Source of the DNA: Mageeibacillus sp. UBA5438
GTDB lineage: Bacteria; Bacillota; Clostridia; Saccharofermentanales; DTU023
Assembly: GCA_002427535.1 (NCBI GenBank)
Contig: DIRK01000049.1
Span: forward strand, 20,479-53,529
Direction of reading: 5' to 3'
DNA length: 33,051 nt
The translations under genes and the position numbers were made by a program. Below are positions 8,391 through 16,831 of this stretch, piece by piece; within the stretch, counting starts at the first letter, position 1; every line of letters begins with the position of its first letter. The notes beneath the pieces were generated by a model, which was given only the letters and a program-made list of their open reading frames with translations, ran no database searches and was not told the origin of the DNA.

Positions 8391-9475
8391 ACGTTGAATC
8401 TGAAGATGATGTAATCACCGTCGCGGACGACGTAAGATTTTCCCTCAGAACGCACGAGTCCGAGGCCTTTGGCCGCGTTAAAGGACCCCGCTTTGACCAG
8501 TTCGTCAAAACCGACGACCTCCGCGCGGATAAAGCCGCGCTCAAAATCACTGTGAATGGCACCGGCCGCCTTGGGGGCGGTCGTCCCTTCCCGGATAGTC
8601 CATGCGTGCACTTCCTTTTCGTTTCCGGTGAAAAAGGAAATACGCCCCAGGACACGATAACCTTCGCTAATGATGCGCGAAAGTCCCGTTTCCTGGATCC
8701 CCATCTCTTCACGAAAAGCGCTCCGCTCCTCTTCGTTCAATTCTGAGATCTCAGCCTCAATGCTGGCATAGACGGGAAGGACGATGACATTTTCATGGAC
8801 GAGCGTCTCGTATAGTTCTATTAAAAGCGCATCGTTAATAATATCGCTTGTCTCTTTGACATTGGCGGCAACCAATACCGGCTTCGAGGTCAGAAGGTGA
8901 AGCTGGGGCATGAAGTGTAGCTCCGCGTCGGAGGGGATGAAACTGCGCGCCGGTTTTTCGTCATTTAAGTGCAAAAGCAATCGCTCAATCATGGCAAGCT
9001 CAGAAAGCACTTCTGCGGCATGCCCTTTGGCCTGTTTTGTAAGTTTTGCCTGACGTCTTTCAAGGTGCGCGATGTCCGCCAAAATAAGTTCAATCTCAAT
9101 CGTCCGATAGTCAGCGATCGGGTCGATTCCGTCGCCCACATAGACAATGTTCTCGTCTTCAAAGCAGCGGACGACATGCAAAATCGCGTCCACCTCACGG
9201 ATATGCGATAAAAATTGATTGCCAAGTCCCTCGCCCCGGCTGGCGCCCTTCACAAGCCCTGCAATGTCCACAAATTCAACGGTGGCGGGGATGAGGGTTT
9301 CAGTTCCCACGACCTTGGCCAAGGCGGCCAGGCGTTTATCCGGAACCGGAACGACGCCCATATTCGGATGGATGGTCGCAAAGGCGTAATTGGCCACAAG
9401 CGCCCGCGCGCCTGTCAAGGCGTTAAATAAAGTGCTTTTCCCGACGTTGGGGAGGCCTACAATTCCGATTTTCAT
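8387..9475 (-). CDS. ychF: Redox-regulated ATPase YchF (Obg-like ATPase)
   Basis: A 362-residue Obg-family P-loop NTPase, known to bind ATP and to associate with ribosomes. Visible motifs are G1 (GLPNVGKSTLFNALTG), the adjacent Obg-type switch (DIAGLVKGASRGEGLGNQFLSHIRE), and the specificity-loop region (VLVAANVKE) in place of the usual NKxD. A coiled-coil section (about 130-190) and a C-terminal TGS domain ending DGDYIIFRFNV complete it. I chose ATG 9475, preceded by AAGGA at a good distance; a TTG two codons earlier is possible. An extended -10-like TGCTATCAT on the minus strand (9528-9520) may be its promoter. It converges on coaE with overlapping stop codons. Confidence 0.96.
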   Translation of the reverse strand: MKIGIVGLPNVGKSTLFNALTGARALVANYAFATIHPNMGVVPVPDKRLAALAKVVGTETLIPATVEFVDIAGLVKGASRGEGLGNQFLSHIREVDAILHVVRCFEDENIVYVGDGIDPIADYRTIEIELILADIAHLERRQAKLTKQAKGHAAEVLSELAMIERLLLHLNDEKPARSFIPSDAELHFMPQLHLLTSKPVLVAANVKETSDIINDALLIELYETLVHENVIVLPVYASIEAEISELNEEERSAFREEMGIQETGLSRIISEGYRVLGRISFFTGNEKEVHAWTIREGTTAPKAAGAIHSDFERGFIRAEVVGFDELVKAGSFNAAKGLGLVRSEGKSYVVRDGDYIIFRFNV

Positions 9476-9628
9476 CTGCAATATCCTTGTGCTTTAAAAA
9501 GTTAAACCCGGGTCCCCCCATGATAGCACCAAAAATGGCGACAAGGGGGCGACAATTTCGCCCGTATTGTCATAAATAAGCGTGAGCCATGGCGCTCTCA
9601 CTTTGCGATTCATGGTAAAAAAGGACGT

Positions 9629-10462
9629 ATGGATACCTTCGATATGGCCGTGGCTTTTACCCAATTTTGTCAAAAACAAAAGATTACCCATCAAGAACGC
9701 GTGCGTCTTTTAGAAAAGGCGGGAGGCCTTTTAGCCTTAGATCCTTCCCCCTACGAAAAAGAACTGCAAGCCCTCCCGCGCCACTATCCATCCAACTGGA
9801 AAGCGGTGACCATCCTGGATCAGGAGTATCCGAAACGTTTGTCCCGCATCAGCAGGCCGCCGGCCATTTTGTTTACAAGTGGTGGAACGCTTGCAGTTTT
9901 GAACGCTCCCTTTGTCATCGCCGTCATCGGATCACGCAGGCCATCCTCCTACGGCATCGAGGTCACAAAACGACTGGCGCGGGAGATTGCCTTGCATAAA
10001 ATCCCGATTGTCTCGGGGGGAGCGCGGGGGATCGATGCCTTGGCGCACTTGGCGGCGCTTTCCTACGGCGCTCCCACCGCGGCTGTCTTGGGCTGTGGTT
10101 TAGACATTTGCTACCCGCCGGAGCACAAGGCGCTTTTTCAAAGAATCGAACAGCAGGGATTGCTGCTCACGGAGTTTTTGCCCGGTACAGCCCCCAGGCG
10201 AAATCATTTTCCCGCAAGAAACAGAATATTAGCAGGGCTGTGCGACGCCGTCCTGGTCACAGAAGCTTCCCAATCGAGCGGGACGCTCATCACGGCGGGG
10301 TATGCGGCCGATTACAGCCGGGAGGTATTCGCGGTACCGGGGTCAATCCTCACAAAACACAGCCAAAGCTGCCACGATCTGATCCGCGACGGCGCCTGTT
10401 TGGTTGAATCAATTGACGATATTTTGAACGTATTTTCCTCCGAACATGAGGACTGTTTTTGA
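9629..10462 (+). CDS. dprA: DNA-processing protein DprA (Smf)
   Basis: A 277-residue DprA/Smf protein, which loads RecA on incoming single-stranded DNA during transformation and is widely conserved outside competent species. The Rossmann core is intact: VIGSRRPSSYG, IVSGGARGIDALAH, AVLGCGLDICYPPEH, FPARNRILAGLCDAVLV and SGTLITAGYAAD. The N-terminal SAM-like part is short, and no C-terminal winged helix follows, so it is a compact form. ATG 9629 is preceded by AAAAAAGGA. The stop TGA is also part of the TTGACA of the topA promoter. No other competence genes lie in the window. Confidence 0.95.
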   Translation: MDTFDMAVAFTQFCQKQKITHQERVRLLEKAGGLLALDPSPYEKELQALPRHYPSNWKAVTILDQEYPKRLSRISRPPAILFTSGGTLAVLNAPFVIAVIGSRRPSSYGIEVTKRLAREIALHKIPIVSGGARGIDALAHLAALSYGAPTAAVLGCGLDICYPPEHKALFQRIEQQGLLLTEFLPGTAPRRNHFPARNRILAGLCDAVLVTEASQSSGTLITAGYAADYSREVFAVPGSILTKHSQSCHDLIRDGACLVESIDDILNVFSSEHEDCF

Positions 10463-10487
10463 CAGATAGCGTTTTCTCAAGTATATA
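10459..10487 (+). promoter_or_regulatory. Sigma-A promoter of topA
   Basis: TTGACA at 10459-10464, a 17-base spacer and TATATA at 10482-10487. The -35 box contains the dprA stop codon. Predicted transcription would begin near 10494, giving a leader of about 30 bases to the topA start. Confidence 0.75.
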
Positions 10488-10523
10488 TTGATGGATTCTA
10501 AACGCGAAGGAACGTAACTCGAT

Positions 10524-12680
10524 ATGACAAAAACACTGGTGGTTGTGGAATCACCTGCAAAAGCGAAAACGATTGCGCGCTATCTCGGCAAAGACTTTGA
10601 CGTCCGCGCCTCGGTCGGGCATATCCGCGATCTTCCGGCGTCGACGCTCGGCGTCGATGTCAAAAAAGATTTCAAGCCGATGTATTTGACACTGCCCGGT
10701 AAAGAAAAGGTGGTGCGCGAACTGAAGAGCGCGGCCGAAAAAGCGGACCGCGTCCTGCTCGCAACGGACCCTGACCGCGAGGGAGAAGCGATCGCCTGGC
10801 ATCTGGCACATCTTTTGAAAGTGGATGAGAAAAGTGCGAGCCGCATCGTCTTTAATGAGATTACACAAAGGGCTGTGACGCGGGCGGTGGAAGAACCCAG
10901 AGCGATCGACAGCAATCTTGTGAACGCCCAGCAATCGCGCCGTATCCTGGACCGCCTGGTCGGTTATGAGTTGAGTCCCTTTTTATGGCAAAAGATCAGA
11001 AAAGGGCTGTCAGCCGGTCGCGTACAGTCCGTTGCCACGCGCCTCATTGTCATGCGGGAGCGTGAAATCGACGCCTTTATCCCGGAAGAATACTGGCGGC
11101 TGACTGCGCTGTTGTCGAAGACAAAAGGCGAAGTGCCCTTTGGCTCGCTGTTCCACGGCAAGAAAAAGAATGGGCGCGTCTCGCGTGTTGCCATCCACTC
11201 GAAAGAAGAGCTCGATCAACTGTTAGGTGAGCTCAAGGGCCAAGCGTTCATCGTCGATGAGGTGAAAAAGGGGACGCGCAAAAGAAGGCCCTACGCCCCC
11301 TTTACCACGAGTACCTTGCAGCAAAGTGCCTCGCGCGCCATGGGCTTTCAATCAAAAAGGACCATGCGCGCCGCGCAGAATCTCTATGAAGGCGTGATCT
11401 TAGGCGACCAGGGCCAGACCTCTCTTGTCACCTATATCCGTACGGACTCCGTCCGCGTGTCACAGGAGGCCGTGAACGAAGCCAGGACCTTGATTGAGAC
11501 CCAGTACGGCAAGGAGTACCTCCCGGCTAAATCGCCCTTCTACCGCAACAAGAGCAAGGCACAGGATGCCCATGAGGCGATCCGTCCCTCACATTTCGAT
11601 CTGCCGCCCCACAAGGTGAAAGAGTTTTTGACAAACGACCAGTACCGCGTCTATGAGATGATTTGGAAGCGCTTCATCGCCTCTCAAATGGAACCTGCGG
11701 TCTACGACAAGGTGTCCGTTGACATCTTGGCCGGGGAGCATCTGTTCAGGGCGCGCGGTGAGAACTTAATATTCCCGGGCTGGCTGACCCTCTACGGCTA
11801 CACGGAGGATTTAGAAGAAGAAAAACCCAAAAAGGATGGGGACACAGGAGACGACGAACCCGATTTTGCCGACATTCCTGAATTAGAACCCGGCGACAAA
11901 CTCCACCTGCATCGCCTCGAGCCTGAGCAAAAGTTTACCCAGCCGCCTCCGCGTTATACGGAAGCGTCCTTGATCCGCGAAATGGAAGAGTTGGGAATCG
12001 GACGGCCCTCGACTTACGCGCCGACCATCTCGACCTTGTTTGACCGGCTGTATGTGGAACGTGAAGGGCGCCAATTGAAGCCCACGGAGCTCGGTGTGAC
12101 CGTCACCACCATGTTGGAAGCACATTTTCGCAATATCGTGGACACGGATTTCACCGCTGAGATGGAAAACGAACTCGATGAGGTTGAAAACGGCACACGC
12201 AATTGGGTGGAAGTCCTTTCAACCTTTTACACGCCCTTCCACCAAGATGTGGAAAAGGCCATGAAACAGGCGGAGAAAATTGTCATCGAAGACATCCCCA
12301 CAGGCAAGAAATGCCCTGCTTGTGAGGTGGGCGACCTGGTCATCCGTGAAGGGCGCTACGGCAAATTCATTGCCTGCAACCGTTATCCTGACTGCAAATA
12401 CACGGAGGCGATCTCTGAAGAGACGAAGGCGCACTGCCCCAAATGCGGTTCGCCGGTGCGCTCGCGCAAAATCCGCAGAGGCAGTCTTTTATATTTTTGC
12501 GACAAGACAAACGATCCTGAATGCGATTTCACAAGCTTTGACCTGCCCATCGACGGCAAAAACTGTGAGACCTGTAACAGTTACATGGTGTTAAAGCGTT
12601 TCCGCGGACGAAGCTATGAGCGTTGCTCCAACAAGGAATGCCCGACGAACAAAAAGACAACGACAAAGAAAAAAGCTTAA
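10524..12680 (+). CDS. topA: DNA topoisomerase I
   Basis: A 718-residue type IA topoisomerase that relaxes negative supercoils through a covalent tyrosine link. It starts TKTLVVVESPAKAKTIARYLG, the Toprim fold, with DPDREGEAIAWHLA as the acidic metal-binding motif. The active-site tyrosine is Y304 in SLVTYIRTDSVRVS. The GRPSTYAPTIS stretch is typical of the family. Three C-terminal zinc-binding modules are visible, opening with CPACEVGDL, CPKCGSPV and CETCNSY; the first has the usual GRYGKFIAC core. GAAGGAA lies upstream of the start, at the far end of useful spacing. The following trmFO-queA frame begins directly after the stop. Confidence 0.97.
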   Translation: MTKTLVVVESPAKAKTIARYLGKDFDVRASVGHIRDLPASTLGVDVKKDFKPMYLTLPGKEKVVRELKSAAEKADRVLLATDPDREGEAIAWHLAHLLKVDEKSASRIVFNEITQRAVTRAVEEPRAIDSNLVNAQQSRRILDRLVGYELSPFLWQKIRKGLSAGRVQSVATRLIVMREREIDAFIPEEYWRLTALLSKTKGEVPFGSLFHGKKKNGRVSRVAIHSKEELDQLLGELKGQAFIVDEVKKGTRKRRPYAPFTTSTLQQSASRAMGFQSKRTMRAAQNLYEGVILGDQGQTSLVTYIRTDSVRVSQEAVNEARTLIETQYGKEYLPAKSPFYRNKSKAQDAHEAIRPSHFDLPPHKVKEFLTNDQYRVYEMIWKRFIASQMEPAVYDKVSVDILAGEHLFRARGENLIFPGWLTLYGYTEDLEEEKPKKDGDTGDDEPDFADIPELEPGDKLHLHRLEPEQKFTQPPPRYTEASLIREMEELGIGRPSTYAPTISTLFDRLYVEREGRQLKPTELGVTVTTMLEAHFRNIVDTDFTAEMENELDEVENGTRNWVEVLSTFYTPFHQDVEKAMKQAEKIVIEDIPTGKKCPACEVGDLVIREGRYGKFIACNRYPDCKYTEAISEETKAHCPKCGSPVRSRKIRRGSLLYFCDKTNDPECDFTSFDLPIDGKNCETCNSYMVLKRFRGRSYERCSNKECPTNKKTTTKKKA

Positions 12681-15131
12681 ATGGACGAATACCTTGAAAA
12701 AAATGACAACTCCCCGGCGCGTGTCGTCGTCCTGGGGGCGGGACTTGCGGGCGCTGAAGCCGCGCTGACGCTCGCGCGGCTGGATGTCCCTGTGACCTTG
12801 ATTGACATGAAGCCCAACAAGATGAGCGAAGCCCACGGGTCTCCCCATTTTGCGGAGCTTGTCTGCAGTAATTCGTTAAAATCTAACCGGCCGGATACCG
12901 CGCAGGGTTTATTAAAAAGGGAACTTCGTCAATTGCAGTCGCAGCTTTTGAAGATCGCGGACATGACGGCTGTCCCCGCGGGTGGCTCCCTGTCCGTGGA
13001 CCGCGAATTATTTTCTTCGCGGGTCACCGAAGAAATTCGATCGAATCCTTTAATTACGCTCGTCGAAGAAGAAGTTGAGTCATTAGAGGTACTCTTAGCG
13101 GAGCATAAGCTTGTCATCGTCGCCACAGGGCCTTTAACCTCCGGAAAGCTCTACGAATCCATTGAACGCGTGACAGGGGAGGGGGGCCTTCATTTTTATG
13201 ACGCCGTCGCCCCCATTGTTGACCCTGACACCATCGATCACGACCATACCTTCTTGGCCTCACGCTACGGCAAGGGGGGCGCGGATTATTTGAACTGCCC
13301 CATGAACGAGGGAGAATACAAGGCGTTTCGGGAGGCGCTCGTGAACGCCCATAAGGCAGAGGTCCACGATTTTGACGATGTCTATTTCAAAGACTGCCAG
13401 CCGATTGAAACACTGGCGAGCCGCGGTGAGGACACGATGCGCTTTGGCCCCCTGCGCCCCGTCGGCCTCATGGATCCTAAAACGGGTAAAAGACCCTACG
13501 CCTGCCTTCAGCTTCGTCGAGAAGACCAAGAGGGCGCCATGTGGTCCTTGGTCGGATGCCAGACGCGTCTGACCTTCCCCGAACAGCGGCGTGTCTTCGG
13601 ACTCATCCCCGCGCTTTCACATGCTTCTTACTTTCGCTACGGCGTCATGCACCGCAACTCTTTTTTGAAGGGACCTTCCGTATTAAAGGAAGGATTAGAA
13701 AGCAAGATCCAAGAAGGCCTCTATTTTGCGGGTCAGCTGTCGGGTTTAGAAGGTTATGTGGAGGCCATCGCCTCGGGACTTGTGGCGGCATTTCAGGCCG
13801 CCTCCCGCGCCTTGGGGCATGATGAGGAGACCCGGCAAAAGCTCATTCCCGATAAAAAGACGATGATAGGGGCTTTGATCGACTGGGTGACAGCGTCGGA
13901 GCCCTCTGACTTCCAACCGATGAACGCGAACTTTGGCCTTCTGCCACTCGACGACCTAGGCGTGCGCGTCAAGAAAAAAGATCGCGGCAATCTACGCATG
14001 CATCGCTCCGATCGGAGCCTTCAAAAAACCATTGGGCGGATGGCTCAAGCCTTTCCGATGGACCAAAAGACCGCGTCCTACCATTACTATTTGCCCGACG
14101 AACTGATCGCCCATCACCCGGCCGAACAGCGCGATCATTCGCGCTTGTTGGTGATGCGCAATAATGAATTAGAGCATCGCGAATTCTTTGAACTTCCCGC
14201 ATTGTTAAAACCCGGCGATTGTTTAGTCGTAAACGACACGCGCGTCCTGCCTGCAAGACTTTTGGGGCACCGCGATCAGACGGGAGGCGCCGTTGAGTTT
14301 TTACTTTTGGCCCCCACCGAACAGGACACCTGGCGCGTGCTGGTGAAGCCCGGAAGAAACGCGAAGATCGGCGAACGCATCATCTTTTCAAAGGATATAT
14401 TAGAAGCCGATGTGATCGACATCACGGAAGATGGTTCAAGAATCGTACGTTTCATTTACGATAATGACTTTGACACGCTTTTAGAAACGCTCGGAGAGGT
14501 GCCCTTGCCGCCTTATATCCACGAGACCTTGGACGATCCCGAACGCTACCAGACCGTGTATGCCCATCACAAAGGTTCCGCGGCGGCGCCAACCGCCGGG
14601 CTTCATTTCACAGATGAGCTTTTGTCCGACATTGAGGCCATGGGGGTCAAGATCGCAAGACTGACGCTCCACGTCGGCGTGGGGACTTTTCGTCCCGTGA
14701 AAGAAAAAGTGATTACGGATCACGCCATGCATCGTGAGTCTTTTTCGTTAAACGAAGAGGCCGTTTCAACGATCCTTGAAACCAAGGCAGAAGGCGGACG
14801 CGTGATCGCGGTGGGGACGACGAGTTGCCGTGTATTGGAAAGCGTGGCGCACAGGCTTTACGAGGGGACAGGGGAGAAGGATAGCCTTGAGCTCCTTTAT
14901 CCTTGCATGGGGGAGACCGAGCTATTTATTTATCCCGGCTTTGATTTTCGTGCGGTGGACTCGATGATCACGAATTTCCATCTTCCGGGTTCCACCCTCC
15001 TCATGCTTGTCTCGGCCTTCATGGGGCGTGAAAAGATGCTTTTTGCCTATCGTACGGCCGTGGATATGAATTACCGCTTCTTTAGTTTTGGAGACGCGAT
15101 GTTTTTGGAACCTGTAAGGGAAAGGGAGTGA
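12681..15131 (+). CDS. Fused tRNA-modification protein: TrmFO (m5U54 methyltransferase) joined to QueA (SAM:tRNA ribosyltransferase-isomerase)
   Basis: One uninterrupted 816-residue frame that contains two complete enzymes. Residues 1 to about 458 are TrmFO, the folate- and FAD-dependent enzyme that makes 5-methyluridine 54 in tRNA: FAD motif VVVLGAGLAGAEAA, catalytic cysteines C62 (ELVCSNSLKSN) and C206 (YLNCPMNEGEY), and the late motif QPMNANFGLLP. Residues 460-816 are QueA, which builds epoxyqueuosine from SAM on preQ1-tRNA: YYLPDELIAHHPAEQRD, VVNDTRVLPARLLG, AAPTAGLHFT, HVGVGTFRPV and MITNFHLPGSTLLML. The join falls at Met460 (ATG 14058) with almost no linker and no ribosome binding site there. 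The frame begins right after topA and overlaps tgt, the partner step of queuosine synthesis. A real fusion is the simplest reading. Confidence 0.93.
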   Translation: MDEYLEKNDNSPARVVVLGAGLAGAEAALTLARLDVPVTLIDMKPNKMSEAHGSPHFAELVCSNSLKSNRPDTAQGLLKRELRQLQSQLLKIADMTAVPAGGSLSVDRELFSSRVTEEIRSNPLITLVEEEVESLEVLLAEHKLVIVATGPLTSGKLYESIERVTGEGGLHFYDAVAPIVDPDTIDHDHTFLASRYGKGGADYLNCPMNEGEYKAFREALVNAHKAEVHDFDDVYFKDCQPIETLASRGEDTMRFGPLRPVGLMDPKTGKRPYACLQLRREDQEGAMWSLVGCQTRLTFPEQRRVFGLIPALSHASYFRYGVMHRNSFLKGPSVLKEGLESKIQEGLYFAGQLSGLEGYVEAIASGLVAAFQAASRALGHDEETRQKLIPDKKTMIGALIDWVTASEPSDFQPMNANFGLLPLDDLGVRVKKKDRGNLRMHRSDRSLQKTIGRMAQAFPMDQKTASYHYYLPDELIAHHPAEQRDHSRLLVMRNNELEHREFFELPALLKPGDCLVVNDTRVLPARLLGHRDQTGGAVEFLLLAPTEQDTWRVLVKPGRNAKIGERIIFSKDILEADVIDITEDGSRIVRFIYDNDFDTLLETLGEVPLPPYIHETLDDPERYQTVYAHHKGSAAAPTAGLHFTDELLSDIEAMGVKIARLTLHVGVGTFRPVKEKVITDHAMHRESFSLNEEAVSTILETKAEGGRVIAVGTTSCRVLESVAHRLYEGTGEKDSLELLYPCMGETELFIYPGFDFRAVDSMITNFHLPGSTLLMLVSAFMGREKMLFAYRTAVDMNYRFFSFGDAMFLEPVRERE

Positions 15132-16252
15132 ATGATTTGTCTGCCGTAAGCTATGAATTGAAACATGTCTGCCAGCAAAGCGGTGCCCGTTACGGCGTGG
15201 TCACCACCCCGCATGGCGCATTTGAGACACCGATCTTCATGCCGGTGGGCACGCAGGCGACCGTCAAGACGATGACGCCCGAGGAGTTAAAGACGATCGG
15301 GGCCAAGATTATTTTGGGCAACACCTACCATTTGTGGATGCGCCCGGGGGACGCGATTGTAAAAAAAATGGGCGGCCTGCACCGCTTCATGCATTGGGAT
15401 CGCTCTATTTTGACGGACAGCGGTGGCTTTCAAATCTTTTCTTTGGCCAAACCGAAAGACATTGAAGAAGAAGGCGTTCATTTTCGCTCTCATATTGACG
15501 GCTCCAAACATTTTCTCACCCCTGAAAAATCGATTGCCATCCAGGAGGCTTTGGGTTCAGACATCATGATGCAGTTAGATGAGTGCACCCCCTGGCCGGC
15601 GGAGGAATCCTACGCAAAAGAATCCTTGGAACGCACGACACGTTGGCTGGAACGCGCGGTCAAGGCGTGGAGCCAACCGCATAAGCAGTCGCTTTTTGGC
15701 ATCGTCCAAGGCGGCACCTATGAGCATCTGCGCATCCAGAGCGCGAAGGAGATCACCTCTTTCGACCTGCCGGGTTACGGCATCGGGGGCCTTTCGGTCG
15801 GAGAGCCGGCGGAACTGATGTACGCCATGCTGGAAGCGATCATGCCCTACATGCCCAAGGATCGGCCGCGCTACCTCATGGGGGTCGGCTCGCCCGACTA
15901 CCTGGTAGAAGGCTCCGTTCGAGGGGTGGACATGTTTGACTGTGTCTTTCCCACGCGCCTCGGCCGCAACGGCACGGCCTTGACCTGGGACGGGCGTGTT
16001 GTCATACGAAACGCCCCGCACCGCGAATCCGACATGCCCCTTGACCCTTCCTGCGACTGTTATGTCTGCCAAAATTACTCAAGGGCCTATCTGCACCATT
16101 TGATCCGGAGCGGTGAGATTTTGGGGCTCCGCCTTTTGTCCTGGCATAACCTGGCTTTTTTGATGCAACTGATGGAAAAAATACGCCAAGCCATCCAAGA
16201 GGATCGCCTCTTATCCTATCGTGATGAGTTTTTTATGCGTTATCGCGTTTAA
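15128..16252 (+). CDS. tgt: tRNA-guanine transglycosylase (bacterial Tgt)
   Basis: A 374-residue enzyme that swaps guanine 34 of GUN-anticodon tRNAs for preQ1, the step before QueA. Key motifs are LGNTYHLWMRPG, the catalytic aspartate region ILTDSGGFQIFSLA, the ligand motif GIVQGGTYEHLR, and MFDCVFPTRLGRNGTA containing the second aspartate. The zinc site CDCYVCQNYSRAYLHHL with a later LSWHN is also present. The chosen start is GTG 15128, overlapping the stop of the preceding fusion (GTGA) and preceded by AAGGGA. This arrangement implies coupled translation of the two queuosine enzymes. Confidence 0.97.
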   Translation: MNDLSAVSYELKHVCQQSGARYGVVTTPHGAFETPIFMPVGTQATVKTMTPEELKTIGAKIILGNTYHLWMRPGDAIVKKMGGLHRFMHWDRSILTDSGGFQIFSLAKPKDIEEEGVHFRSHIDGSKHFLTPEKSIAIQEALGSDIMMQLDECTPWPAEESYAKESLERTTRWLERAVKAWSQPHKQSLFGIVQGGTYEHLRIQSAKEITSFDLPGYGIGGLSVGEPAELMYAMLEAIMPYMPKDRPRYLMGVGSPDYLVEGSVRGVDMFDCVFPTRLGRNGTALTWDGRVVIRNAPHRESDMPLDPSCDCYVCQNYSRAYLHHLIRSGEILGLRLLSWHNLAFLMQLMEKIRQAIQEDRLLSYRDEFFMRYRV

Positions 16253-16255
16253 AGC

Positions 16256-16283
16256 TTACGAAATACAAAATTTATGTTAAACT
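16256..16283 (+). promoter_or_regulatory. Possible promoter ahead of yajC
   Basis: TTACGA at 16256-16261 and an extended -10 TGTTAAACT (hexamer 16278-16283) are separated by 16 bases, directly after the tgt stop. A GC-rich imperfect hairpin (16290-16310, two 4-bp arms around one C-C mismatch) follows in the leader. It has no T run and so is not a clear terminator. Confidence 0.4.
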
Positions 16284-16340
16284 CATTGTGGCCCGGCGCT
16301 TCGCCCGGCCCCCTGATATTGAATCTTAAGGAGGATCATC

Positions 16341-16688
16341 ATGACCTTAATCCCTTTGCTGCTTGCAGCGGCCCCGGCTGATCCGGAAGGACAAGGCGGA
16401 GGCATTCTGAGTCTGCTTTACACCATGTTGCCGTTTATTCTCATCGTCGGCGTCATGTACTTTTTTACCATCCGTCCGCAGAAGAAGCGCGAGAAGAAGT
16501 TGAAAGAAACCATCGCGGCAATGAAACCGGGCGATAAAGTGATGTCCATCGGCGGCATTGTCGGCCGGGTGGCAAATATCGCAGATGATGAAGTGACCAT
16601 TTACTCGGGGGTGGCCAACACCATGCTTACTTTCAAAAAGACGGCCATCAGCACGGTATTCCCGAGAGAATCTGAAATCGAAGAATAA
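16341..16688 (+). CDS. yajC: Preprotein translocase subunit YajC
   Basis: A 115-residue accessory subunit of the Sec translocon that associates with SecDF in the inner membrane. One strong membrane helix is visible at about residues 23-44, followed by the signature FFTIRPQKKREKK, then the small beta domain (MKPGDKVMSIGGIVGRV). TAAGGAGG is well placed ahead of ATG 16341. The tgt-yajC order is common across bacteria. The secDF genes are not in the window. Confidence 0.96.
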   Translation: MTLIPLLLAAAPADPEGQGGGILSLLYTMLPFILIVGVMYFFTIRPQKKREKKLKETIAAMKPGDKVMSIGGIVGRVANIADDEVTIYSGVANTMLTFKKTAISTVFPRESEIEE

Positions 16689-16713
16689 CCCCTTTTTGGC
16701 CCTTTTGTCAGAC

Positions 16714-16745
16714 AACGGCGCGTTGCCTTAGGGTGGCGGGCCGTT
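16714..16745 (+). terminator. Possible terminator after yajC
   Basis: The arms AACGGC (16714-16719) and GCCGTT (16740-16745) can pair, with a second small inner stem, and are followed by an interrupted T tract (TTGACTTTT). The stem is short, so this is only a plausible terminator. The dnaG promoter lies immediately downstream. Confidence 0.4.
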
Positions 16746-16764
16746 TTGACTTTTACCAATGTCG

Positions 16765-16770
16765 TATAAT
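16765..16770 (+). promoter_or_regulatory. Promoter -10 of the dnaG-rpoD-trmK operon
   Basis: A perfect TATAAT lies at 16765-16770, about 62 bases ahead of dnaG. No good -35 sits at 17 bases; a TTGACT is present but only 13 bases away. A 13-codon open frame beginning at ATG 16800 overlaps the dnaG start and has no ribosome binding site. Confidence 0.5.
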
Positions 16771-16831
16771 AGAAGGGCGCAACACTTGATCCCGACGTCA
16801 TGGACACCAAGATAAGGGAGTTATTGCTTTA

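Noticed and set aside
14030..14060. Separate translation of QueA from ATG 14040 or 14058
   Set aside because: No AGGAGG-like site at useful spacing, whereas nearly all neighbours have one or use stop-start overlap. The frame has no stop. Kept only as an alternative.
16290..16310. GC-rich hairpin after tgt as a terminator
   Set aside because: It has a central C-C mismatch and no T run, and yajC follows with its own strong ribosome binding site.
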